Positions 44,707 to 54,797 of a stretch of 64,000 nt of DNA are shown here, in pieces; position 1 is the first letter of the stretch, and each line of letters begins with the position of its first letter. This stretch comes from Tetracentron sinense (Eukaryota; Streptophyta; Magnoliopsida; Trochodendrales; Trochodendraceae). Location of the stretch: contig CM026570.1 in assembly GCA_015143295.1 (NCBI GenBank), positions 27,535,250 through 27,599,249 of the forward strand, written 5' to 3'. The notes under the pieces are model-generated. The model did not search any database and was not told the DNA's origin. It saw only the letters and a list, made by a program, of their open reading frames with translations. Both the position numbers and the translations under genes were made by a program.

Positions 44707-44766
44707 ACCGATCGCTCGGTGCTAAAGACCGATCGATCGGTCTTTCGTGAACAGTGTTATAAAACC
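44707..44766 (+). promoter_or_regulatory. Internal promoter-like block: two palindromes plus TATA-like box
   Basis: ACCGATCGCTCGGT at 44707-44720 and ACCGATCGATCGGT at 44728-44741, 21 bp apart. They are followed by GTTATAAAAC at 44756-44765. The pair equals the first two sites of the LTR module in sequence type, order and spacing. It lies about 140 bp before the extra open frame. A function as promoter for that frame is inferred. Confidence 0.6.
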
Positions 44767-44901
44767 CTCATTTCTATTTTTTTTTTGTTCACTTGTTCTC
44801 CGACCTCCAGAGCGATCCCTCGGTTCCTTCTCCTACAAATCCTTCATACGGTCATTCCTTTCTATTCTAAAGGTTTCCCAAGCATCTAAAAGGTAAGATT
44901 T

Positions 44902-46254
44902 GTGGATTTTCTTCGATTTAGATTGATTTTCTCGTCTAGGGCATTGTTTTCTTGCATTTTCTTCCATGGCTTTCGTTTTGTTGTTAATCCTTCTTGCCTA
45001 TCTCATGTCGGCGTTCCCAAACGTCGGAGGTTGGTCCTCAACAACCAAGAGGATCCTCCTCAAGATGAGGAAAACCTAGAGCCATCTACTTTCACTCCAA
45101 TAGGGCATGGTATTTCCATTGGGGACAGACCAATTCGTAGAATCATTGATTCTACTGCTGAGAATCGCCAAAAGGCTTTGGCTGATAAAACTGGTAAAAA
45201 CAAGGGTAAAGCCTCATCTTCCCATGCCAGTCTATCATCTTCTTTCATTAATCCTTCGGCTGCTCAACTTTACCGTGAATATTTTAGCAAGAAGGCTATC
45301 ATGGTTGAGCGTGGAATTCAAATTTCAGACTTTGCTGATTATTATCTTCCTAAACTCATTACCGATCGTAAATGGGAAGGTATTCTCCATCTATCATGTC
45401 CAGCTCCTATTCAGTTGGTTCAGGAATTTTATTCCAATTTTTCTGATATCAACTTGAAAACTTTTTCTTTCAAAACTAAAGCTTTAGAAAAATCTGTGGT
45501 AATAAATCCTGATTTAATTGCTGCTATTCTTGGTTGTCCTCGAGTTCCAAATGCTTATTATCCTTATAGATATAAGACTGATGAGGATAAAGAAACCATG
45601 GAACAAGTTGTTACCTTTCTAAGTGGCACTCCTTCATTTTGGGTTGGTTCTCTCATTGAAGTGTCTAAACTCACTAGGGATGCAAGACTTGTAAACCTAG
45701 TCATGAGTGCCAATATCCACCCAAAGGTTCATACTGCAGACCTTAGGGAAGAAAGAGCTCGATTTCTATTCAGTCTTCTTCGTGGGGATGATATTGATCT
45801 TGGAGCACATTTTATCGATTTGATGATCCAAGCTCATCGATCTGACACTGTAGTTGGAGCCCTTCCCTTTGGATCTCTTATCACTAAACTTCTTGGTTTA
45901 CAAGGGGTATTTGCACCTCCTGGTGCTCCTACTCGAGTACCTAAGGGTCCAATCAATAAAAAGACCCTATCTCAGAGTTTCTCACATGCCTCAGTTCGAG
46001 ATACAGAGGAGGGAGCAGAAGTTGGTGTTGGGTCATCTCGTCCTCCACCGACCACTTTGGATGATCTTGGGAGGATGATGAGAGAGATGCAGATGGATCT
46101 CCGGACTCATCTTTCATCATACGAGGAGTTTACTACAGAGGTTCGTGGTAGACTTGGATCTCTCGATGCAGCTGTGCTAGGAGTACAGAGAGATGTTCGA
46201 GATTTTCGCGCTTACTATGAGTCACAGCTCACTTCTGATGATGAGCAGGAGTAA
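44902..46254 (+). CDS. Extra Sirevirus ORF: 'putative plant transposon protein' domain protein
   Basis: Open frame of about 450 codons. It opens at a GTG (44902); the first in-frame ATG is at 45301, so the true start is uncertain. A donor-like AGGTAAG lies at 44891-44897, which would fit a spliced leader. Residues 1-133: basic PKRRRLV patch and Ser/Lys-rich linker. Residues about 134-335: RGIQISDFADYYLPKL, WEGILHLSCPAP, VQEFYSNF, ILGCPR, SANIHPKVHTADL, RARFLFSLLRGDDIDLG, resembling the domain named 'putative plant transposon protein' (PF20167, from memory). The last 60 residues look like a coiled coil (LGRMMREMQMDL...). No transmembrane segment seen, so not a classic envelope protein. Confidence 0.75.
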   Translation: MDFLRFRLIFSSRALFSCIFFHGFRFVVNPSCLSHVGVPKRRRLVLNNQEDPPQDEENLEPSTFTPIGHGISIGDRPIRRIIDSTAENRQKALADKTGKNKGKASSSHASLSSSFINPSAAQLYREYFSKKAIMVERGIQISDFADYYLPKLITDRKWEGILHLSCPAPIQLVQEFYSNFSDINLKTFSFKTKALEKSVVINPDLIAAILGCPRVPNAYYPYRYKTDEDKETMEQVVTFLSGTPSFWVGSLIEVSKLTRDARLVNLVMSANIHPKVHTADLREERARFLFSLLRGDDIDLGAHFIDLMIQAHRSDTVVGALPFGSLITKLLGLQGVFAPPGAPTRVPKGPINKKTLSQSFSHASVRDTEEGAEVGVGSSRPPPTTLDDLGRMMREMQMDLRTHLSSYEEFTTEVRGRLGSLDAAVLGVQRDVRDFRAYYESQLTSDDEQE

Positions 46255-46840
46255 TAGTTCGTGATGAAAGTTTATCTTAGTCGGGTGCCAGTTTTTATTT
46301 TGACATTTTGATGTATTTTGTCTTGGTTGTATTTCTGGATATTATTGACTTGTTATGGATATATACATTTGAATGGTTTAAGCTCATATTTTACTATCTC
46401 ATCTCATTTCAATGGTTTATGCATTACTTTTCTACTCCACCTTTGGCATTTCGAGCCAAAAAGGGGGAGATTGGTATATAATGTGTTGATAAGATAATAT
46501 GTTCATGTAATGTGTTGATAGTATTATGGAATGCTAACCTAACCTGTTATGGATTGTGGAATTGTGAATGGTTATACATATGTTCATTGGTTGTGAATGG
46601 TTGTGAATGGTTATACATATGTTCATTTTTATCCTATATTTTATTTCCCATGCTTCACAGGTTTTTGATTTAGCATGTGCAGGCAAACAGGTTCTAAGTT
46701 TGGTAAATCATGACAAGTTAACATGTCAAAAGTCATGTAATTATTTTTGAGTCATGTAAAGGTCAATTTTCCATTTTTGAATCAATTGGGAAAATTTGAA
46801 CCTAGTATATGAATTAGTCTTGTTTTGTCCCGGAATTGCC
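46255..46840 (+). other. Sirevirus 3' region with a second polypurine tract
   Basis: Non-coding. AAAAAGGGGGAGA at 46458-46470 is followed by TTGGTATATAATG, a second copy of the PPT motif nearly 400 bp before the one used at the LTR. Short direct repeats of TTGTGAATGGTTATACATATG (in two overlapping forms) lie at about 46555-46625. Confidence 0.7.
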
Positions 46841-46852
46841 AAAGGGGGAGAT
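46841..46852 (+). other. Sirevirus polypurine tract
   Basis: AAAGGGGGAGAT directly before the 3' LTR start TGTAAATCCC; primer site for plus-strand DNA synthesis in the family. Confidence 0.9.
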
Positions 46853-47164
46853 TGTAAATCCCTAAATAGGTGTTGGCAAATTCCGTGATCATTAGATAGG
46901 TCAGTTGAGTCGAGTCGTCGAGTCATGTTTAACTTGTCAGAAGAGAAGAGCTAAAGCTTAAAGAAGATTGAAGAAAGTGAAGGAAAAAGCTTCTACTCCG
47001 GATCTAGACAGGTAATGGACTTAGAGACCCTACCTAGGTTGGATTTGACTTAGATAACCCTAAAAATACCTAGGAGGATAGTTTTAAGCCTACCAAAGTT
47101 ATTTGATCTTAGTTGAATCAAATAAAAATAAAATGAAAATGATTTTGGCAAAAATTCTGTCTCA

Positions 47165-47349
47165 ACCGATCGCTCGGTATTGAGACCGATCGATCGGTGG
47201 CCTACCGAGCGATCGGTGGCTATCGACTGGACCAAATATTTGTATGGGGAAATTTTTCAGAGAGGTGATTTAGAACCGAGCGATCGGTCATTAGAATCGA
47301 TCGATCCGTTTTGGACCGAGCGATCGGTAGTGAGCACCGATCGATCGGT
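47165..47349 (+). promoter_or_regulatory. 185 bp palindrome module in the Sirevirus U3: seven sites
   Basis: Sites start at 47165, 47185, 47204, 47275, 47296, 47315 and 47336. The 57 bp spacer at 47218-47274 contains GGCTATCG, TTTGTATGGGGAAA and CAGAGAG, all shared with the G1 spacer. Offsets from the first site (0, 20, 39, 110, 131, 150, 171) match those of G1 read in its own sense (0, 21, 40, 111, 131, 150, 171). The TATA box lies about 45 bp downstream. Confidence 0.9.
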
Positions 47350-47393
47350 CCCCGTAAAAAGAATTTTTCTTTTTCTGGATTCTTTTTTTAACC

Positions 47394-47403
47394 CTATATA
47401 AAC
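47394..47403 (+). promoter_or_regulatory. Sirevirus LTR TATA box
   Basis: CTATATAAAC in the context TTAACCCTATATAAACAAC, 45 bp after the last palindrome. The corresponding spot of the 5' LTR is at about 37193-37205. Confidence 0.8.
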
Positions 47404-48540
47404 AACTTTTGAGAGACCTAATTCGTGTCTTTGATATTTTTGAAAAGAGTAGAGGTCTGAGAAACTCTTCTAGGGTTTTTCTTATTGCTTTTATTAGATC
47501 TTTGTTGATCCCCCCTCTTTCTAAGATCCTAGAGAATGCAAGTATAGATCTAAATCTTTGATCTTGCATTGTGTGCTCTCAGATCTGTATGAGATCCCTC
47601 TAGGGTTTGAAAATTTACTAAATTGATTCACAACCCTACACCTTGTGTGTGTCCGGTGTTTGATCCGGAGCCTTCGTGGAAGGAGATCGATCGTGTGTGA
47701 TCGTGGATTTGAAGTCGCTTGAAAAGATTTGGTCGGTGTGGAACCGAAGCTGCTAAGGCGGAGATCGAACCTGCTGGTTCGTGGAAATCAAGAGTAAGAG
47801 TCTATACCTAGGAACGTCGTTTCTGTTTTGGTAAGGTCTTGTCTTGTACTTGATATCTTTTTATAGTGAAGTTTATTGCTGGACAAGGTCCCGTGGTTTT
47901 TTCCCGTTAGGGTTTTCCACGTAAAAATCTTCTGTGTTTGATTTGTGTGGATTGTCTGATTGAATTTATCATTGATTTCTAAACATATTAATTGAAAAAT
48001 TAAAATTGGTTAGAAATTATTAGATAGACCTATTCACCCCCCCTCTAGGTCTTAGAGATCATTGATCTGGATAAATTTCATAGTGTCCTGTGTATGGCCA
48101 GCAATCCAAGTTCCATTCTCCATCAGGATAGTCACCTGCTGGCTCTTCCTGCTCTTCCTCGTATTCTTCCTCTTCCCAAGGTCTTGGGGCACAAATGTCA
48201 AATCTAGCACCTGCCGACAACAACAGTCATCGGCTGAGTAACAAGTTACCCAGCGTATATACAAAATTCTGCCTAACAATATACGAGATTTGATAACAAT
48301 ATATTTTAAGATTCAACATCACAAGTGAACTCACAATATTTCAAAGTGCGGAAGCATAATTAAATTTGATTCTTACACCTGATTACTCATGCTTATTTCT
48401 CTTATTTATCTTGCCTATTTTTGTTCATGAATTTATTTAACAACATGCAATTGCAATAACTTAAAATAACTCTACCCCACATATCGGGTAGAGACTAACA
48501 TATACCCTACTTTCCGAGATACCACACAATATACACAATA

Positions 48541-48609
48541 TCCGGTGTACACGGCTTGTCTACACATTATCCGGTGTATACGGCTTGTCTACACATTCGC
48601 CGGTGCATA
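48541..48609 (-). repeat. 29 bp tandem repeat in G2 3' LTR (two full units plus a diverged one)
   Basis: Unit CCGGTGTAYACGGCTTGTC + TACACATTAT. Two full copies and a diverged third here. The 5' LTR at 55556-55655 has one more copy, so unit number changed after insertion or during copying. Confidence 0.85.
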
Positions 48610-49725
48610 CGGCTGGTTTTGGCTTGATCATAGGCCTGTGGGTACTCGGTCAGTGCAAAACTCAATCATGCATAATGCTTGTGTCCTTGTGTACTTGCAT
48701 ATTACTTGTCATCTTGTTTATTCTCATGCTTGTTCATATATAGATTTCGTGAATCCGTGTAAATGAAATAAAATACTTGTAAATCATGCATAGATTTAAA
48801 CATGCAAGGGTTCTCCTAAGTGATCAATATAAAGCATAATTTGTCAATAAAATAAGGGATAATTTTATTTACCGCGTCTAAATTTTTAATACGCATCTAT
48901 AATCAAATAAGTCTCACAGGGCCTTAGTTTTCATAACACATAATGATCTCAAACAAACTTATAATAATTTCATCAATTCTGAACATCATCCACTTCCTCC
49001 ATTCTCATCATTCATACACCATAAAATCAATCCCATTCCCCTTGTTGATATAGAATAAAAAAAATCATAAACAACATCTTTTTCAAATAATTATCACAAG
49101 GAAATCACCATCTAAAATGTTCTCTGTTCATCATATATATATTATCCATCAAATAACCAAGATCTAAAATTTTCTAACATCGTCTATAGATTTTTCAAGG
49201 GAAAATCCTGATTTAGAACATTACAAAAATCATCATATATATTTTCCATAAAACAAATCTGGGTATAAACATCGTAAAATCATCATATATAATTTTCCAT
49301 GAGAAAATCTGAGTATAAACATCATAAAATCCTCATATATAATTTTCATCATAGTTTAAAACAATAAAAACATATTTACTATTGTCCTTACTTTAGATCT
49401 ATTTCTTCATCATATTTGTATCAATAATCCCTATATTGAGAGGAAGGAAGTCGTATTTACCTCTCACGATCGCTTCCCTACGATCAAACGTTTGCGAATG
49501 GGATGGATCTAAGCCTTTTTGTACTTTTTCCTTGCAACACCTTTGATTTCTCCTCTTGGATCTCTCCGAAACCCTTTTCTCTCACTCTCTTTAATGAGAA
49601 CTCATAGGTTTTTCTTCTATTTTTCTCTCTAATAAGTTTTAGAATGATGAAATACCTAAAATCCATGAGTTAGGGTCTTTATATAGGCAATACCAGAGTT
49701 AAAAAGTGATAAGAACTGCTAAAAC

Positions 49726-49778
49726 ACTATTCACGGTTACTGTTCACGCGGTACTATTCACGCGGTTACTGTTCATCG
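49726..49778 (-). promoter_or_regulatory. Four-unit array ACTRTTCACGCGGT upstream of the G2 TATA box (3' LTR)
   Basis: Units at 49726, 49739, 49753 and 49768 with 13-15 bp period; on the minus strand each reads ACCGCGTGAAYAGT. The array lies about 40-100 bp upstream of the TATA box. The same array is in the 5' LTR at 56773-56825. Probably a promoter element; function inferred from position only. Confidence 0.7.
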
Positions 49779-50104
49779 TATTTACAGTTTTGCCACTGCA
49801 CTTTGAATAATTCTATAGAGCTCAATTCTTATCGGATTAACCTAAAATTTGAACCATAGCTACTTTAGGTCATATAGAATCTACATTAAAATTTTCATAA
49901 ATTTTGGATTTGCACAAAATGACCAAAATGCCCCTCTTATGATAAAGGAGATTTCGTCTATTTTTCACTTGATTAATTTATAAAACACCCTCATGCTACT
50001 TTAATTGTTCCAATTTTAAACTTATATAATAAATTAATCATGACAACCAAGAATATTAAAATAATTGATACGAATACCAAGAAATTAAATTTCGGGTCTC
50101 TACA

Positions 50105-50117
50105 TCCTACCCCCCTT
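50105..50117 (-). other. G2 polypurine tract
   Basis: Minus strand AAGGGGGGTAGGA directly before the 3' LTR start TGTAGAGACC. Confidence 0.9.
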
Positions 50118-50148
50118 AAAAGGAATTTCGTCCTCGAAATTGTGTACC

Positions 50149-53100
50149 TTAGTTAAACAAGTAGGGATACTTCTCTCGAACTTCATCTTCTCTTTCCCAA
50201 GTGGCCTCTTCAACGGAGTGGTGTTGCCAGCGAATGAGGACAAAACGAATGATCTTTCTGCGTAGCACATGCTCTTTTTGATCCAAAATCTGAACAGGTT
50301 GTTCTACCATTGTCAAATCTTCTCGAATTTCCAAATGCTCAAAATCTATAATATGTGAAGGATCTGGAATGTACTTCCTCAACATAGAAACGTGGAAGAC
50401 ATTATGAACCGCCGCCATGTGAGGAGGCAGGTTAACCCTGTATGCCACTTCTCCTACTCTTCTAATAATTTCGAATGGTCCAGCATACCTTGGACTTAAC
50501 TTCCCTCTCTTACCAAACCTCATAATTCCTTTGGTAGGCGATATTTTAACGAAGACAAAATCTCCAACTTGAAATTCCAACTCCCTTCTTCGGATGTCTG
50601 CATAACTCTTCTGTCTACTCTGGGCAGTCTTCAATCTTTCTCTGATCAAGTTAACCCGGTCTAGCGTCTATTCAATTAGCTTAGGACCCAGAAGTTTTCT
50701 CTCTCCCACTTCATCCCAATAAAGAGGAGATCTACAACTTCTACCATACAAGGCTTCGAAAGGTGCCATCTGAATACTTGCTTGATAACTGTTGTTATAA
50801 GCAAATTCAACTAAGGGTAAATGCTCATCCCAACTACCTTGAAAATCAAGCATACAAGACCGGAGCATATCCTCAATAATCTGATTCACTCTTTCTGTCT
50901 GACCATCAGTTTGAGGATGAAATGCCGTGCTGAAATCCAGGCGAGATCCCATGGCTTGTTAGAAACTCCTCCAGAACCTTGATGTGAACCTTGTATCTCT
51001 GTCAGAAACGATACTGACAGGTACTCCATGTAAACGTACCACTTCCTTAATATAAAGTTCCGCTAACTTGTTAGCATTATAAGTAGTCCGATAAGGAAGA
51101 AAGTGAGCTGACTTAGTAAGACGGTCCACCACCACCCAAATGGCATCAAAATTCTTGGCTGTCTTTGGCAATCCCACAATAAAGTCCATAGATATGTTTT
51201 CCCACTTCCACTCAGGAATAGGGAGGGGTTACAATAACCCTGCAGGTCTCTTATGTTTGGCTTTCACTTGTTGACAAACCAAACATTGAGATACATGAGT
51301 AGCCACATCTCTCTTCATATTCCTCCACCAATAATGCCTCTTGAGATTTTGGTACATCTTAGTACCACCTGGATGAACTGTATACTTGGACCGATGTGCT
51401 TCATCTAAAATCTCTCGTCTCAAATCTTCATTATTTGGGACACATAACCTGCCTTTAAACGTTATAGCTCCTTCTCCATTAATTGAGAAATCCTCCTGAC
51501 CATTTTCGAAAGACTTGGCTCGATAAGCTAATAATTCTTCATCAGACTCTTGCAATTCTATGATTCTGGTTCGCATATATGATCTGACTGCAAGATTAGC
51601 TACCAATGGTCCACCTATACACAGACTGAAACTTGTTTCATTGTTGGACATATCTTCTAACAATTTCCAACCTTTGACCCTTAAATGTGCCAACAAACCA
51701 GAGGGCCTTCTGCTAAGTGCATCTGCTACCACATTAGCTTTCCCTGGATGATATTGGATCGAAAAATCATAATCTTTCAAAAATTCTACCCAACGGCGTT
51801 GTCTCAAGTTGAGCTCTTTCTGAGAGAACAAGTACTTGAGGCTCTTATGATCTGTAAAAATTTCAAACTCTAATTCATACAAATAATGCCGCCAAATCTT
51901 TAGAGCAAAAACCACTGCTGCTAGCTCTAAATCATGAGTAGGGTAGTTCTTCTCATGGTTCTTCAATTGTCGGGATGCATAGGCAATGACTTTACCATGT
52001 TGCATGAGAACACATCCTAAACCAACATGCGAAGCATCACTGTAAACTACAAATCCACCACTACCTGATGGAACAGTGAGGACTGGGGCTATAGTAAGGC
52101 GCTTCTTCAATTCCAAGAAACTCTGCTCGCATTTATCATCCCATGTGAACTTGGCATTTTTCTTGGTCAAGTGAGTAAGTGGTGCTGCCAGGCTAGAGAA
52201 TCCCTCTACAAATCTTCTATAATATCCTGCGAGGCCTAGAAAACTCCTGATTTCTATAACACTCTTTGGCCTAACCCAATCTGCAACAGCTTCAATCTTC
52301 GCGGGGTCTACTGAAATCCCTTTTGATGATACGACATGGCCTAGAAATGCTACATTCTCAAGCAAAAACTCACATTTACTCAATTTAGCATACAACTCAT
52401 GCTTTCTCAAAGTCTCGAGGGTAACCCGAAGATGCTTCTCATGATCCTCCCGGGTGGGTGAGTATACAAGGATGTCGTCTACAAATACTATCACATGACA
52501 ATCCAAGACTGGTTTGAATACTCTATTCATCAAGTCCATAAATGCTGCCGGTGCATTAGTTAAACCAAAGGACATAACCAGAAACTCAAAGTGTCCATCT
52601 CTTGTTCTGAAAGCTGATTTAGGGATATCCTCTGATCTAATCTTCAACTGATGATACCCTGACCTCAAATCTATCTTAGAAAAGAATTTTGCTCCCTTTA
52701 ATTGGTCGAACAGATCATCAATCCGTGGCAACGGATATTTGTTCTTTGTGGTGACCTTGTTTAACTGCCGATAGTCGATGCACATCCTCATCGACCCATC
52801 CTTCTTCTTTACAAAAAGAACTGGTGCACCCCATGGTGACATACTTGGTCTAATAAAACCCTGTTTCAGTAATTCTTCAATTTGTACCTTCAACTCTTTT
52901 AGTTCTGCTGGGGCCATCCTATACGGTGCTCTGGAAATTGGTGCAGTGCCTGGAGCTAAGTCAATGACAAAATCAATCTCCCTATCTGGTGGTAACCCTA
53001 GTAACTCATCAGGAAAAACATCCATGAACTCACAGACTACAGGGATGACAAAACCATCTTTTCCTTCTGGATTGGAAAGACTTAAGGCCGCAAATCTAGC

Positions 53101-53490
53101 GACGTCTTTCTTCTTCAATCCTCTAAAATGGAAGGGAGTTCCATTAACTGGCTTGAACTTCACCATTTTCTCATAACAATCTACTTGCCCATGGTAAGCT
53201 GCAAGCCAATCCATTCCAAGAATGACATCAAAATCTTGGAAGTCTAGGATGATCAGGTCTGCCAGTAGCTCATGTTGTCCCACAAGGATGACACAAGCTC
53301 GGTATACTTGGTTGGTGACTACTGATTTACCAATAGGAGTCAAGATGGATAACTCCTTATCTAACTGGCTCGGTTCTAAAACAAATCCCTTCGCAAAACT
53401 AGGTGTAACAAACGAATGTGTTGATCCCGTATCAATCAATACATGTGCCAAACATTCATTAATCAACAGGGTGCCTGAGTTATTAAACAA
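50149..53490 (-). pseudogene. pol: G2 pol (protease, RT, RNase H, integrase, chromodomain)
   Basis: Protease: [70 protein letters not shown], catalytic FVDDILVYS near 52500. RNase [40 protein letters not shown], and [16 protein letters not shown]. Integrase: zinc-binding [23 protein letters not shown], core [28 protein letters not shown]-terminus: KRGKLSPRYAGPFEI and a chromodomain-like end (VLIRWQHHSVEEATWERE). About three breaks. The chromodomain and ADALSR motif place it in the Tekay chromoviruses. Confidence 0.93.
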
Positions 53491-53599
53491 CTAAGTGTCA
53501 AATTCATGCATTATTCACATAATATAAGTAGCATATTTTATCCACACATCATATTTATAAACATCACAATAATCATAGAAATATCATATCAAATATAAA

Positions 53600-54636
53600 T
53601 ATAACTAAAGTGTACCTTGCACCACATCATCTGATGCCTGTACATCCTGATCTGATATTGCAAAGACCTTGCCCTGGGTCACCTGACGTGGCTGCTGCTG
53701 TGGGGGCTGCTGGGGTTTAGGAGCCTGAGGAGTAGTAGGGTGAGGCACAGTAGGTCCAGATGGAGGTGCAGGCCTCTGATAAGGAGTTGGCCTAGCTGTA
53801 GGTGGTTGGCCTGAAAATCTGGGCCTCTTATCCTGTGGTCCAACCCTGCTTGGCTGTCCCCTGCTGAATTTTTCTTTTTGATTCATCTCTCTCTTCTTCA
53901 AGAATTCCTCTGAATTCTTTTCAGCCAACTGAGCCCTATCGTTCACTTCAGCGAAAGTCTCGAGTCGAAACATTGAGACTCGGTCTCGAATAAAATCTCT
54001 CAATCCTCTTTCAAATTTTCTTGCTTTCATTGCCTCTGTGGTAATCATATGAGGTGCAAACCTTGAAAGTTCTGAAAACTTGGCCTCATACTCGGCCACT
54101 GTCATCTTCCCCTGTTCAAGAGTGAGGAACTCTGCTTCCTTCTTTTCCCGGACAACCACTGGAAAATACTTCTTATAAAACACATCTAGAAATTCCCCCC
54201 ATGTCCATGGTTAACCTGCTCTAGTCAAATCTCTAGTCCTGGAAGCTGCTCTCCACCAATGTTCTACTTCACCCACCATTACAAAGGCTGCCCATGTCAC
54301 TCTTTCAATATCCGTGGGAGACAGAACTGAAAATATCTTCTCCAGCTGTAAGATCCATGCCTCTGCAGCTATTGGATCTGTGGTCCCATAGAATGACGGA
54401 GGCCTCAATCTCCGGAACGCCTCAATCCCCGCATGTGGCCTGGGTGGAGGGGGTACATGTGCCTCTGCTGGTCCAGGAGCAGTTGCAACAGGTTGTCTGG
54501 CTGCGAGGAGTGCCATAGTCTTGGCAATCGATCCTAGCACCTCAGTCAAATCAGGCTGGTACATACCAATTGGATGTCCTTCATCAATACCGCTTCCAGC
54601 ATTACCTCTAGTGTTATATGCACGACCGCGCCTCAT
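53600..54636 (-). pseudogene. gag: G2 gag
   Basis: Starts MRRGRAYNTRGNAGSG at 54636. Core: GIEAFRRLRPPSFYGTTDP, AEAWILQLEKIF, EVEHWWRAA, FYKKYFPVVVREKKEAEF, MTVAEYEAKFSELSRFAPH. Then a basic and Pro/Gln-rich tail ending QASDDVVQGTL. No CCHC knuckle seen, unlike G1 gag. About one break. Neighbours: PBS 146 bp upstream and pol downstream. Confidence 0.88.
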
Positions 54637-54781
54637 TGTGATAATCCTGAGAGCAAACGGTAACAATTAGTCTAACTTGGAAAAATAATTCATCCTAATA
54701 CTCAGGCTTTACTCTAATCATCACAATATATCCTAGCATGTTGTATCCTAAGACTTAAGCCCTAGCTAACCTAATGCCTTG

Positions 54782-54793
54782 GCTCTGATACCA
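54782..54793 (-). other. G2 primer-binding site (initiator tRNA-Met type)
   Basis: Minus strand TGGTATCAGAGC, 4 bp inside the LTR boundary at 54798. Same geometry as in G1. Confidence 0.92.
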
Positions 54794-54797
54794 ACTC

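Larger units (their letters stand above)
36703..48080 (+). mobile_element. Sirevirus-like Ty1/Copia element (11.4 kb) with an extra ORF after pol
   Basis: Long LTRs (36703-37945 and 46853-48080), a degenerate PBS, gag with two CCHC knuckles, pol in Copia order, a long region with a further ORF (44902-46254), repeated polypurine tracts (AAAGGGGGAGAT) and a 3' LTR. Long size, extra ORF and multiple AAGGGGGAGATT tracts are Sirevirus hallmarks. The left 3 kb is indel-rich compared with the right half; this may be sequence quality and not age, so LTR divergence should not be used for dating. Several breaks; the extra ORF looks whole. Confidence 0.9.
46853..48080 (+). repeat. Sirevirus 3' LTR (1,228 bp)
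   Basis: Starts TGTAAATCCC after the PPT and ends ATAAATTTCA. It contains the seven-site module (47165-47349), a TATA box CTATATAAAC (47394-47403) and a leader with CACCTTGTGTGTGTCCGG. Directly followed by the interior of the G2 3' LTR at 48081. Confidence 0.9.
48081..50104 (-). repeat. G2 3' LTR, lacking its last 301 bp
   Basis: Matches 55099-57149 of the 5' LTR. Starts (minus) TGTAGAGACCC at 50104. The end corresponding to 54798-55098 is absent where Sirevirus LTR begins (48080). Carries the enhancer-like array at 49726-49778 and TATA box (CCTATATAAA) at about 49678-49687. Confidence 0.9.

Noticed and set aside
44902-46254. Classical envelope protein for the Sirevirus extra ORF
   Set aside because: No signal peptide, no transmembrane segment and no glycoprotein-like Cys pattern; it matches the plant transposon protein domain instead.
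47165-47349. CRISPR-like array (palindromic repeats at regular distance)
   Set aside because: Repeats are 14 bp with 5-7 bp between them and no unique spacers; plant LTR context with a TATA box.
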